Assembly: GCA_902778645.1 (NCBI GenBank)
Contig: CACYYO010000012.1
Location: 1-40,350 of the forward strand
Source: an uncultured Rhodospirillales bacterium
GTDB lineage: Bacteria > Pseudomonadota > Alphaproteobacteria > RF32 > CAG-239
Length of the DNA: 40,350 bases
Reading direction: 5' to 3'
The notes under the pieces are model-generated. The model had not been told where the DNA came from, made no database searches, and saw only the letters and a program-made list of their open reading frames with translations. A program made the translations under genes and the position numbers. Below are positions 17,654 through 25,640 of the stretch, piece by piece (the first letter of the stretch is position 1; each line of letters begins with the position of its first letter).

Positions 17654-18763
17654 ATGAATCCAAATTCTATTTTTGGTCGCTATTTAATGAAGCAGATTCT
17701 TCTGGCATTTATAGGTGTCATGATAACGGCGCTTGGTATCATCTTTATTTTTGAGATGATAGAGCTGTTGCGCCGTGCCGCTTCGACACCGCAAATTACA
17801 TTTTGGTTTCTCTTAAAAATGGCAATCACCAAACTGCCGGAAACAATGGATATGATATTCCCGTTCGTTATGATGATTGCGGCAATGATTACCTTTTGGA
17901 AGGTTAGTAAAAGCAATGAATATGTCATTGTTTTAGCCTCCGGAGTTTCGATATGGGGCTTTTTAACACCGGTACTGACCGCAACTTTTTTGATCGGACT
18001 GGTCAACATCACCATTATTAACCCGATATCATCAAAGATGTACGAGCAATACGAGCGTCTGAACGTCAAATTCAAGATGCAGGACATGAACACTGTCATC
18101 TTCACCGACAAAGGTCTCTGGACCAGAGAAATGCAAGAAAACGGCAATATTATGGTCATTCAGGCGAAATTCGTTAATCAGGAGCAAAAAGATTTACTTT
18201 TACGTGATGTCAGCGTGATGGAACTTGATAAGAACTCGCGCATTATCAAATCGACTGAAGCTTTTGCCGCCTTACTCGGCAAAGAGCATAAGCTCAACCT
18301 CAAAGATGTCAAAGTTTTTGCCCCCGGACAATCGACACAGAAACACAACACGCTGACCTATCACACGGAACTGACCCCGAAAAGAATTAAAGAAACTTTT
18401 GTCACGCCTGAAGCAATTTCGTTTTGGAATCTCCCCGGCACGATTAAGTTTTATGAGAAATCCGGTTTTGCCGTTCTCAAACACCATTTGCACTATTTGT
18501 CATTACTTGCCTCTCCGTTTATGTTGATGGCAATGATATTGGTGGCGGCCGTCTTCGCCCTGAGACCGAATCATCGCCGCGGCGGTGTTCTCTTTTTAAT
18601 CGTCGGCGGCATTGTCACCGGTTTTCTGGTATACTTTATGTCTCAAGTGATTTATGCCTTTGGCCTGAATGGGTATTTACCGGAGTTAATGGCGGTCTGG
18701 ACCCCGATTATCATCACCGCCTGCCTGAGTATCACGGCCCTTCTGCAAATGCAAGACGGCTAG
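17654..18763 (+). CDS. lptG: LPS export ABC transporter permease LptG (YjgQ family)
   Basis: 369-residue inner-membrane permease of the LptBFG complex, which extracts lipopolysaccharide and pushes it along the LptC-LptA bridge. The layout is that of the family: three N-terminal membrane helices (about 10-35, 50-80, 95-120), a large periplasmic beta-jellyroll domain (about 125-265), then three C-terminal helices. FEMIELLRRAA near the first helix and the late basic loop ALRPNHRRGG are typical of LptG rather than LptF. The ATG at 17654 is preferred; an upstream TTG at 17645 would add three residues. LptF is not adjacent. The stop overlaps that of the convergent SLOG gene by 4 nt. Confidence 0.88.
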   Translation: MNPNSIFGRYLMKQILLAFIGVMITALGIIFIFEMIELLRRAASTPQITFWFLLKMAITKLPETMDMIFPFVMMIAAMITFWKVSKSNEYVIVLASGVSIWGFLTPVLTATFLIGLVNITIINPISSKMYEQYERLNVKFKMQDMNTVIFTDKGLWTREMQENGNIMVIQAKFVNQEQKDLLLRDVSVMELDKNSRIIKSTEAFAALLGKEHKLNLKDVKVFAPGQSTQKHNTLTYHTELTPKRIKETFVTPEAISFWNLPGTIKFYEKSGFAVLKHHLHYLSLLASPFMLMAMILVAAVFALRPNHRRGGVLFLIVGGIVTGFLVYFMSQVIYAFGLNGYLPELMAVWTPIIITACLSITALLQMQDG

Positions 18764-19233
18764 AAATAGCTCAACGACAAATTAACTTTGTCATCAGCGG
18801 CTAAATTCACAATATGCTTTCTTTTATTCAGAAAATGAAATGTCGCCTCATACGCCCCACCCCACTCATGTTCAACATAAACAACGGCATAGTCACAACA
18901 GTTACCCATATATCGATTACGTGCAGAAAAAGCAAAACGCTTGGGAGAGGCAGCAACCATCGCCGGATAATCAAAAGAATCAAAAAGATTGGGGATTCTT
19001 TCATCATTTAATTCTTTAACATAGGCGACAATAAATTGCACTTTGATTTGAGGATATTCTTGCTTAAGTTCGGCAAGCACCTGTAAGGCATATTTATCAA
19101 AATTCCCTTTGTAACCGAGCATAAAAGAATCAACGCCCTTTTGGCTAATCAAATAACTGACTGTTTGCTTCAAAAGAGGTTTAACACTTGCCGGTGTATC
19201 ACGATGCCCGAAAAAAGTACAACTCTTGCCCAT
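18760..19233 (-). CDS. SLOG-superfamily protein (DUF1273/YpsA-like)
   Basis: 157 residues resembling the DUF1273 branch of the SLOG Rossmann fold. Visible motifs are the N-terminal SCTFFGHRD (canonical C-F-T-G-H-R), a GYKGNFDKYA stretch like the family's G-x-x-G-x-D nucleotide loop, FSARNRYMGNCCDYAVVYVE, and a late GGAYEA. SLOG domains bind nucleotides or nucleotide-derived signals; the enzymatic role of this branch is not settled. The start is either ATG 19233 or GTG 19245. There is no recognisable Shine-Dalgarno. The gene begins about 17-20 nt after the terminator of a structured RNA, leaving no room for its own promoter, so control by that RNA is likely. Confidence 0.75.
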   Translation of the reverse strand: MGKSCTFFGHRDTPASVKPLLKQTVSYLISQKGVDSFMLGYKGNFDKYALQVLAELKQEYPQIKVQFIVAYVKELNDERIPNLFDSFDYPAMVAASPKRFAFSARNRYMGNCCDYAVVYVEHEWGGAYEATFHFLNKRKHIVNLAADDKVNLSLSYF

Positions 19234-19249
19234 AATGAACTTCACAAAT

Positions 19250-19280
19250 AAAAAAAGACCACTTGAGCAATCAGGTGGTC
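19250..19280 (-). terminator. Terminator of the structured RNA
   Basis: On the - strand: GACCACCTGA / TCAAGTGGTC (10-bp stem with one mismatch, loop TTGC), followed by seven T (19256-19250). Its 5' arm can instead pair upstream, which could make termination conditional. Confidence 0.85.
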
Positions 19281-19503
19281 GGGAAGTTCAAAAATCATAT
19301 CATTGGAAATGACTCTTTTAGCCTTTAGGATAATCTTGGACATACGCTAAAAGCTCCCCGACCATAAGTCAGGGTATACATAAGCTTTGCCGCACCTTAT
19401 TTGAAGTACGGCAAAACCCCAGCGCACACTACGCTGCCAATGATATAGGCTTTTGAAAACCTCGCACCTGAGTGCTAAACGACGGCCCCTTGACCATCGC
19501 CTG
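19250..19503 (-). ncRNA. Highly structured ~250-nt RNA, candidate cis-regulatory leader or new ncRNA
   Basis: No gene covers this stretch. Reading the - strand, I see: a 5' hairpin GGCGATGGTC/GGCCGTCGTT (10 bp with GU pairs); hairpin GCAC-tcag-GTGC; a perfect 10-bp long-range stem between 19437-19446 and 19297-19306 that encloses four hairpins (CAGCG/CGCTG, TTGCCG../..CGGCAA, CCCTGAC/GGTCGGG, CTTTTAGC/GCTAAAAG); and a terminator. GGTCGGG can also pair with CCCGACC, which overlaps the terminator's 5' arm, so two exclusive folds exist. I do not recognise the class. The downstream SLOG gene and the switching fold favour a riboswitch-like leader; a stand-alone ncRNA is the alternative. Confidence 0.6.
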
Positions 19504-19509
19504 CACAAG

Positions 19510-19537
19510 AGTATAAAATAAATTTCTTAAAAAGCAA
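19510..19537 (-). promoter_or_regulatory. Promoter for the structured RNA
   Basis: On the - strand, TTGCTT (19537-19532), a 16-bp AT-rich spacer and a near-perfect TATACT (19515-19510), giving a start near 19503. It lies directly after the stop of the YjbR-EVE gene. Confidence 0.65.
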
Positions 19538-19544
19538 CTAAAAC

Positions 19545-20588
19545 CTAAAGAACTTTGCTTAATTCCTCCGGGCAAAAACGCGGACCGCGCACTGCACGAA
19601 TACCATAATCATTGAGCTTAGCAAACGTCATAAAATCTTTATCATATTGTTTGAGGCACTTAATTTTCATCACCTTATTGATTTTGATATTGCTGTCTTC
19701 GTAGTCATAAGGCATATCCGCTTCCGTCACCTCGCATTTATACAGCACCGCCGAATATGGCGCACCCACATACATATAAGCAATATCGCCTTTTTTAATA
19801 TCGCTCGATTGTTTCCAGATAATCTCTTTATGTCTCTTAAAAGCCCCGACAATATCAAAATATTTCGGATTAGCCGGCACCAACCACTCACTCACCTGCC
19901 CTTTGCGCCGTGCCGATTTACCGAGTGTAAAGGCATGGCTTTCATCAATTAAAGACACAATCATCTCATCATCAAGAGTATCATCGAGAACAACTGTAAT
20001 CCATGTTTTTTTGTTCATATGATACGCCGGATAAAAGCCCTTTTGCTCCAGTAATGTTTGAATTTTTGCCTCATCAAGCTTGATATTGATGATTTCTGTT
20101 TCACCGCTTTGTTTTTTATCCAACTTATTTTTATCATGCGGCATCAGTAAAGCATACCACTTATCGTTATCGGGATTCTTAAACACCCCGTAACCGGCAT
20201 ATTTCTCCCACGGAAAAACGGGCTTATCTCCGTAACGAGCTAAAATCTGTTGCGCCAAACGATTAGATTGCGGACACATAAAATATGTCTCACAGCCACA
20301 ACGAGCTTTAATATCTTCCAAAACTTTTTTGTATGCTTCCCGCACCTGCCCTGCATACCCGACAGCCATACTTTCCACCCTTAAAGGCAGATATGGCTCG
20401 TCACTGTCAACCTCATACACCTCGCCGGAAACCTGCCCGTTACAATCAACCCAAACAACCGCCTTAAAGGCATCATCCATAAAAAGCGTCGTATAGACAA
20501 AGCCTTGTGCAGACTTCTTAAATCCGTACGCTTTTAATTTTGCCTCATCAATCACCGAGCGCTTAAATATTTCTGATTCTATTGTCAT
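19545..20588 (-). CDS. MmcQ/YjbR-family protein with C-terminal EVE/PUA-like domain
   Basis: 347 residues in three parts. An N-terminal extension (about 1-125) ends with a CGCETYF segment. A YjbR/MmcQ domain follows (about 130-235; VFPWEKYAGYGVFKN, then the characteristic AYHMNKKTWITVVLD and LIDESHAFT). The C-terminal part (about 245-345) begins SEWLVPANPKYFDI and continues with KKGDIAYMYVGAP, as in EVE domains, which belong to the PUA-like fold that reads modified bases. YjbR proteins have a double-wing fold and are called DNA-binding, but function is poorly established. It is the last gene of the twelve-gene leftward run, 16 nt after the monooxygenase-like gene. Confidence 0.75.
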   Translation of the reverse strand: MTIESEIFKRSVIDEAKLKAYGFKKSAQGFVYTTLFMDDAFKAVVWVDCNGQVSGEVYEVDSDEPYLPLRVESMAVGYAGQVREAYKKVLEDIKARCGCETYFMCPQSNRLAQQILARYGDKPVFPWEKYAGYGVFKNPDNDKWYALLMPHDKNKLDKKQSGETEIINIKLDEAKIQTLLEQKGFYPAYHMNKKTWITVVLDDTLDDEMIVSLIDESHAFTLGKSARRKGQVSEWLVPANPKYFDIVGAFKRHKEIIWKQSSDIKKGDIAYMYVGAPYSAVLYKCEVTEADMPYDYEDSNIKINKVMKIKCLKQYDKDFMTFAKLNDYGIRAVRGPRFCPEELSKVL

Positions 20589-20604
20589 GGCTCACTTAAA
20601 AAAC

Positions 20605-21027
20605 TTATTCCCTAATAAAATTTTTATCCTCACTCGGAATACCGGCAGTATCTTCAATATAACGCTCAACCTTCATATGTAAATCATATTTGTTACGTAG
20701 TTCTGTAATTTTATTCATCATCGGGGAAGCGTGGTGTTTATCAATTGCCTCTTGGCTCTCCCAACTGTCAATCAACAACACGGTTTCAGGGTCATTTTTC
20801 GGATAAAAATAGTCGTATTTTTTATTGCCTTCTTCAGCTCGTATGGCGGCAACCGTTCCGCTTTCTTCCATTTCTTCGGCAAACTTGCGTGCACTGCCGT
20901 TTTCTCCCGTATAATAAATATTAACCGTTATCGCCATATTTTGCACCTCCTCTGCCTGAGTAGAATGCCCCCAACAAAGAGACATCCAACCGACCAACAA
21001 CAAAAAAACAAAAGATTTTCTTGTCAT
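20605..21027 (-). CDS. Quinol monooxygenase-like (ABM domain) protein with signal peptide and internal start
   Basis: 140 residues from ATG 21027. A signal peptide ends at TQA near residue 26. The following about 95 residues form an antibiotic-biosynthesis-monooxygenase (ABM) dimeric alpha/beta-barrel domain, with LLIDSWESQEAIDKHHASP typical of YgiN-like quinol monooxygenases, which act on quinols or stress metabolites. The mature part starts MAITVNIYYTG, and its ATG (20937) is preceded by AGGAGGTG at 8-nt spacing, a near-ideal Shine-Dalgarno encoded by the Glu-Glu-Val of the signal-peptide junction. A cytoplasmic short form is therefore likely, besides an exported one. Upstream starts GTG 21030 and TTG 21033 are possible but weaker. 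Confidence 0.75.
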   Translation of the reverse strand: MTRKSFVFLLLVGWMSLCWGHSTQAEEVQNMAITVNIYYTGENGSARKFAEEMEESGTVAAIRAEEGNKKYDYFYPKNDPETVLLIDSWESQEAIDKHHASPMMNKITELRNKYDLHMKVERYIEDTAGIPSEDKNFIRE

Positions 21028-21040
21028 CACCAAACCACAC

Positions 21041-21709
21041 TTACTTTTTCATCTGAGCCAAACGCTTCCCCATATCATAGGCTTTTTGCATATAAATCGG
21101 GAACACTTCGTCACGAACTTTTGCCTTATGCGCTTCATCAAAATAATCGCAATCATATTTTGAGTAGTCTGTAAATTGATACGTATCAAAAGCATAAAGC
21201 GATTCCGAATACCCGAACACATGGCTCAAACTATGCTCATTGTCTGCCAATACTGTGTGATAAACACTCTTATTAAACCATTCTTCGGGGGCATTCATCG
21301 TCATTATAACACCGGTCGGCAACGTATAATCCAGCACACGTTTCATACCGCCGGTCGCCTCATCCTTCATATATGTATGTGCCGGAAACATAAACCGCTC
21401 CAAAAAAGCTCTGAACATGCCGGTCGGATAGGTGTGATAAACAGGAGAACCGACAATCACCGCATCAGCATGCAAACATTTTTCCAAAACAGGTGTTAAC
21501 CCGTCTTTATAAAAACATAATCCGTTCTGCGCAACGCCTTTACGTTTACACATTAAACAACTGATACACCCTTTATAATTCAAATCATAAAGGTTAACAA
21601 TTTCAACCTCAGCACCAACGGATTCTGCTCCTCTGGCAGCCTCTTTGAGGAGCTTTGCCGTATTAAAATTCTTACGAGGCCCGCCGTTAATAATCATTAC
21701 CTTTGTCAT
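21041..21709 (-). CDS. Flavodoxin-fold NAD(P)H-dependent FMN reductase with Cys cluster
   Basis: 222 residues. The N-terminal strand and phosphate loop (VMIINGGPRKNFNTAKLL) are those of the NADPH-dependent FMN reductase/iron-sulfur flavoprotein group. The GCISCLMCKRK-x-C-like segment near residues 49-68 has three or four Cys that in Isf proteins bind a 4Fe-4S cluster. GSPVYHTYPTGMFRAFLERF is the flavin-contacting region. It probably passes electrons between NAD(P)H or Fe-S donors and quinone- or nitro-type acceptors. ATG 21709 follows AGGGA; a GTG one codon up is possible. It lies 11 nt after the MBL-rubredoxin gene. No signal peptide, so cytoplasmic. Confidence 0.82.
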   Translation of the reverse strand: MTKVMIINGGPRKNFNTAKLLKEAARGAESVGAEVEIVNLYDLNYKGCISCLMCKRKGVAQNGLCFYKDGLTPVLEKCLHADAVIVGSPVYHTYPTGMFRAFLERFMFPAHTYMKDEATGGMKRVLDYTLPTGVIMTMNAPEEWFNKSVYHTVLADNEHSLSHVFGYSESLYAFDTYQFTDYSKYDCDYFDEAHKAKVRDEVFPIYMQKAYDMGKRLAQMKK

Positions 21710-21720
21710 CACTTTATTCC

Positions 21721-22659
21721 CTATGCTGCATTAAACTTTGTTTTCGGCTGTCTGCAACGAGGACAAAGCCAATCTTCAGGCAAATCTTCAAAAGCCACCC
21801 CGTCATGCTCTGCCGGATCATAGACATAGCCGCAAATTGAGCAAACATACTTTCCGCTCTTTGTCTTAAAAGTAATATCCCCGACCGGCAAAGTTTTTGG
21901 CGGATTATTCAAATCAACAATGCGCTTGGCTTCCAAATTCTCATACCCTAAAGGCGTATGTGTCCCCATATAAACGGTCGGGTGCTGACTGACAAATTCA
22001 CGAACGCGGTTCAAGGTCTCACGTGCTGCCGTTTTATCTTCATACACAACCGAGAGTTTATTTGCATACAATGCCTCATCCGTATAGGTAATATCACCTT
22101 GCATCATATAAAACAAACCATCATCTTCAGCCACAATCAGACTGTTACCTTTGGTATGCCCTTTGGCTTTAATATAATAAACACCATCAGCTATTTTTTG
22201 GCTTTCCGGAAAATTATAATAAGCTCCGTCCGTAAACTTAACCGGCACAATATTGGGAATATTTTTTATCTCATCAGCAGAGCACTCTTCTTCATTCACA
22301 TAGATTTTTGCATTCGGAAACTGCTTCAACTCACCGGTATGATCAATATGTTTATGAGTTATCAAAATCTTTGTGATTTGCTCCGGCTTGTACCCTAAGT
22401 CGGCTAAAGCTTCCATATAAGATTTAATATCCTGCCCTGTGTAAATCATCGTTTTTTCATCAGGAGATTCCTCAGGCGTCCCCTCCGGCAAACCGGTATC
22501 AACCAAAATGACCTCATTGCCTGTGTCAATCACATAATTTTGCAAACAAGAGCGATAATATTGTTTGGCATCAAATGCCTCTGCACCATCTTCTCCGCCA
22601 AAAGCGAAAGGTTGTGTCATAAACCCGTTTTTTCTAAACTTAACAGCTTGTATTTTCAT
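21721..22659 (-). CDS. Metallo-beta-lactamase-fold hydrolase fused to a C-terminal rubredoxin
   Basis: 312 residues. The MBL domain (about 1-255) has the zinc/iron motif [10 protein letters not shown] (H102, H104, D106, H107), a later GHTKGNS with the third-site His, and QGD. This is the lactonase/hydrolase pattern rather than the H-x-E-x-D of flavodiiron proteins. Residues about 268-312 form a rubredoxin with two CxxC knuckles (C273, C276, C299, C302). Rubredoxin carries one electron on a single Fe, so the fusion suggests a redox-linked reaction at the MBL metal site. The ATG follows AGGGA. Neighbouring flavodoxin-like genes supply likely partners. No signal peptide. The substrate is unknown. 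Confidence 0.85.
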   Translation of the reverse strand: MKIQAVKFRKNGFMTQPFAFGGEDGAEAFDAKQYYRSCLQNYVIDTGNEVILVDTGLPEGTPEESPDEKTMIYTGQDIKSYMEALADLGYKPEQITKILITHKHIDHTGELKQFPNAKIYVNEEECSADEIKNIPNIVPVKFTDGAYYNFPESQKIADGVYYIKAKGHTKGNSLIVAEDDGLFYMMQGDITYTDEALYANKLSVVYEDKTAARETLNRVREFVSQHPTVYMGTHTPLGYENLEAKRIVDLNNPPKTLPVGDITFKTKSGKYVCSICGYVYDPAEHDGVAFEDLPEDWLCPRCRQPKTKFNAA

Positions 22660-22680
22660 TTTTTAGTCCCTTATAAATAA

Positions 22681-23241
22681 TTAAAGCCACTCATCTGCCC
22701 ACTGCTTGAGCTCTGTCTCTGACACATTACTCGGAAAACGCTTTCCTTCCAAAACTTTTGCCTGAGGAGCCAATTTTTGCATAATTTCACCTGACTTTCC
22801 CATTCCGCTGCCACCTGAGGTTGCAAACGGAACAACCGTTTTGCCTGTAAAATCATAAGCTTCCATAAACGTATCGATAATAGACGGCTCACGATACCAC
22901 CAAATCGGAAACCCGACAAAAACAACATCATATTGGCTCATATCAGCAACCCGAGAAGCAATTGCCGGCCGAGAACTCATATCATCCATTTCAACCGAAC
23001 TGCGACTTTGTTTATCTCGCCAATTCAAATCGGCCCCGGTATAAGGTTGCTCCGGTTTAATTTCAAACAAATCACCACCTGTAACTTGCGCTAATTTTTC
23101 TGCAACACCGGCCGTTGTACCGGTAGCACTAAAATAAGCAACCAAAACCTTTTTACCTGTCATATTGTTCTCCTCTGCTCTTGCATTAAAATTAAACAAA
23201 ACCGCCAGTCCCATAGCAAATAACGCTAAAAACTTTCTCAT
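22681..23241 (-). CDS. Flavodoxin with signal peptide and internal translation start
   Basis: 186 residues. A Sec signal peptide (residues 1-22, ending ARA) precedes a complete long-chain-type flavodoxin: LVAYFSATGTTAGVAEKLA is the FMN phosphate loop, FVGFPIWWYREP the 60s-type loop, and ATSGGSGMGKS the third flavin contact. It resembles the flavodoxins of anaerobe oxidoreductase operons. An internal ATG at 23163 begins MTGKKVLVAYF, the usual N-terminus of cytoplasmic homologues, and has GAGGAG six nt upstream, encoded by the Glu-Glu after the cleavage site. The upstream ATG also has a good AAGGAG. Both an exported and a cytoplasmic form are plausible. FMN would need loading before or after export. 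Confidence 0.85.
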   Translation of the reverse strand: MRKFLALFAMGLAVLFNFNARAEENNMTGKKVLVAYFSATGTTAGVAEKLAQVTGGDLFEIKPEQPYTGADLNWRDKQSRSSVEMDDMSSRPAIASRVADMSQYDVVFVGFPIWWYREPSIIDTFMEAYDFTGKTVVPFATSGGSGMGKSGEIMQKLAPQAKVLEGKRFPSNVSETELKQWADEWL

Positions 23242-23255
23242 AATTATCTCCTTTC

Positions 23256-25013
23256 TTATTTAACTATCTTTTTCACATCTGCAATAATCTGTTCGGTTGT
23301 CATACCGAGTTTATTCAGCAATTCTTCAGGATTATAGCGATCATAAAACTCTCTTTTCAAACCGTAGTTCTTGACTTTCATGGCACTTAAACTATAAAAG
23401 GCCGCTATCTTCTGCCCGAAACCGCCATCTAAAATACCATCTTCTAAGGTAATAATCAACTGATGATTTTTTTCCAAGTCTGTCAGCATCGCCTCATCCA
23501 AACCATTCGCAAAACGCGGATTAATCAATGTTGGCTTAAAACCAAACTCTTTCTCAATCGCTGTTGCCAATTTTTCGCCTCGTTGATAAAAATCACCCAG
23601 TGCTAAAATAGCCACTTTCTCACCCGCTTGTTCCATCTTAAAAGTATTGATTTTGCTGTAATCTTTATCCGCCGGACGAGAAGTCAGTTCATTCCCCGGC
23701 ATCAAAATCATGACCGGATGGTCTTTTTGCTCAACAGCCCAATCAAGCATATTCAGATACTCTTCTTTTGAGGTCGGCGCCAGTATAACCAAGTTCGGGA
23801 TATTTGAAAAAGCAGACAATGCAAAAACACCCAAATGTGTGACATCCGTCAGACTATCAAATGAAGCATAATTGAGCAAAATCGTCACCGGAGTGTTGTT
23901 AATACAAACATCTTGTGAAACTTGGTCGTATGTACGCTGAATAAAGGTTGCTGCTGTTCCGACAAGCGGCTTAGCTCCTCCCTTGGCAATACCTGAAGCA
24001 AATGCAATAGCATGCTCTTCAGTAATACCTGTATCCACATATTGCGCACCCATTATTGCACGTCTTTCCGGATCAAGCCCTAAAATATTCGGCATAGCCG
24101 GTGTAATAAAGACAAAATCCTTATCCTGTTTGGCTTTGTTTATAATATAATCAGCCGTAATCGAGGTATAGCTCTCGCCAAATTCATAATACCACTTTCC
24201 GGTTTCTCTATCAAACGGCAAACACCAGTGCCAAGCCTCACGATTCTCTTCTGCTAATTTATAGCCCTTGCCTTTTTGTGTATTAATATGCACAACAATC
24301 GGATGGTCAATATCCTTAACTCTTTGCAAAACCTTAATCATAGCCTGAATATCGTTACCGTTTTCTTCATAAATATAATCCCAACCCCAAGCCTTAAAAA
24401 AGTTATTTTGAGCTGTGCCTTTACTTTCACGCAACGCTTTCAAATTTTGATACAAGCCGCCATGCACTTCTGCAATCGATTGCTGATTGTCATTAACAAT
24501 CACAATAAAATTAGAATGGATATCCGAACCGGAAAAATCCAAAGCCTCCAAGGCTTCACCGCCGGAGAGAGACCCGTCGCCGATTAAGGCAATCACATTT
24601 TCTTGTCCCCCTTTCAAATCACGCGCTTTGACTAAACCGCTTGCCAAAGAAACAGAGGTCGAAGTGTGCCCGACATTAAACAAATCATGCTCACTTTCAT
24701 CAGGGTTCGTGTAGCCGGAATCTTCCTTAAAACAAGCATCATCAATATAGCCCAGCTTACGCCCGGTCAGCATTTTATGCGGATAACTCTGGTGAGACAC
24801 ATCAAACACAAATTTATCTTTCGGCGAGTTAAACACATAATGCATAGCAATTTCTGTTTCCACGATTCCGAAATTCGGACCGAAGTGCCCTCCGATTTTG
24901 GTTAAACGATTAAACAAAGCCTCACGAATATCAGCGGCTAAAATCTCCAGCTCTTGAGCATTTAACTTTTTAACATCTGCCGGAGAATTGATTTTGTTCA
25001 AAATGTCATACAT
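23256..25013 (-). CDS. 1-deoxy-D-xylulose-5-phosphate synthase-like thiamine enzyme, divergent
   Basis: 585 residues, a little shorter than housekeeping DXS (about 620). Transketolase order is intact: SHQSYPHKMLTGR (73-85), the TPP/Mg loop GDGSLSGG (145-152) with its late ND, the catalytic Glu in GITEEHA (E332/E333), and a C-terminal transketolase domain. Some sites that hold glyceraldehyde 3-phosphate in E. coli DXS are kept (R in FIQRTYDQ, R360; D in TDVTHLG, D390), but the YPRGN Arg (R478 in E. coli) is replaced by MPGN (438-441), and DRAG reads NYAS. It is thus probably a paralogue with altered acceptor choice; a true DXS should exist elsewhere. It sits inside the redox operon. Confidence 0.8.
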   Translation of the reverse strand: MYDILNKINSPADVKKLNAQELEILAADIREALFNRLTKIGGHFGPNFGIVETEIAMHYVFNSPKDKFVFDVSHQSYPHKMLTGRKLGYIDDACFKEDSGYTNPDESEHDLFNVGHTSTSVSLASGLVKARDLKGGQENVIALIGDGSLSGGEALEALDFSGSDIHSNFIVIVNDNQQSIAEVHGGLYQNLKALRESKGTAQNNFFKAWGWDYIYEENGNDIQAMIKVLQRVKDIDHPIVVHINTQKGKGYKLAEENREAWHWCLPFDRETGKWYYEFGESYTSITADYIINKAKQDKDFVFITPAMPNILGLDPERRAIMGAQYVDTGITEEHAIAFASGIAKGGAKPLVGTAATFIQRTYDQVSQDVCINNTPVTILLNYASFDSLTDVTHLGVFALSAFSNIPNLVILAPTSKEEYLNMLDWAVEQKDHPVMILMPGNELTSRPADKDYSKINTFKMEQAGEKVAILALGDFYQRGEKLATAIEKEFGFKPTLINPRFANGLDEAMLTDLEKNHQLIITLEDGILDGGFGQKIAAFYSLSAMKVKNYGLKREFYDRYNPEELLNKLGMTTEQIIADVKKIVK

Positions 25014-25037
25014 TTGTTTTTCCCTTTCAGTTAACCT

Positions 25038-25640
25038 TTATTTTTCTTTATACTTTCTCTTAAAAACACACGGATAATTCTCGAGAATATATTGATAACG
25101 CGGACAATCACTGCCATGATCATTAATCATACCACACGCCTGCAGGTGAGAATAGACTGTCACCGTTCCCAAAAACTTAAAGCCTCTTCTCTTCAAATCC
25201 GCACTGATTCTATCTGACAAACCGTTACTGACAGGAATTTCTCCGTCACCATGCTTATCATAAACAATCGTCTGCCCTTTTGACCAATTCCACAAGTATT
25301 TATCAAAAGTACCGAACTCCGCTCGAATTTTTTGAAAACATCCGGCATTATGAATCACCGCCTCAATCTTGCGCCGGCTTTTAATCATTCCGTCGGTTGC
25401 CATAATTCGCTCAATATCTTGCTCGGTATAGGCTGCAATTTTATTAAAATCAAAGCCGTCAAAGCAAGCGCGGAAAATCTCTCGTTTTTTGATAACAATA
25501 TCCCAGCTCAAACCGCATTGCATAACTTCCATCATCAAAAACTCAAACTGTTTCTGATCATTATGCAAGGGAATACCCCACTCTTCATCATGGTACTTTT
25601 GATTAATTGCAGATGTCATTCCCCAGTTGCAAGTGGCCAT
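25038..25640 (-). CDS. tag: DNA-3-methyladenine glycosylase I
   Basis: 200-residue base-excision enzyme that removes 3-methyladenine from alkylated DNA. The Tag-specific zinc ligands are all present at the E. coli positions: C4, H17, H175 and C179. YHDEEWG (16-22), the GLSWDIVIKKRE helix region and the late GMINDH segment match the family closely. Its ATG immediately abuts the stop of the upstream FMN reductase gene (no gap), so it is co-translated with the operon. An alkylation-repair enzyme among detoxifying reductases fits an electrophile- or alkylation-stress response, though that is inference. Confidence 0.95.
   Translation of the reverse strand: MATCNWGMTSAINQKYHDEEWGIPLHNDQKQFEFLMMEVMQCGLSWDIVIKKREIFRACFDGFDFNKIAAYTEQDIERIMATDGMIKSRRKIEAVIHNAGCFQKIRAEFGTFDKYLWNWSKGQTIVYDKHGDGEIPVSNGLSDRISADLKRRGFKFLGTVTVYSHLQACGMINDHGSDCPRYQYILENYPCVFKRKYKEK

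Noticed and set aside
19250-19503. tmRNA, RNase P RNA or a known metabolite riboswitch
   Set aside because: No T-arm or tag reading frame for tmRNA (including the permuted alphaproteobacterial form), no GAGGAAAGTCC-like RNase P core, and none of the cobalamin, TPP, FMN or fluoride core motifs that I can recognise. A covariance search would be decisive.
21721-22659. Flavodiiron (FprA) protein
   Set aside because: The metal motif is H-x-H-x-D-H rather than H-x-E-x-D-H and there is no flavodoxin domain between the MBL and rubredoxin parts.
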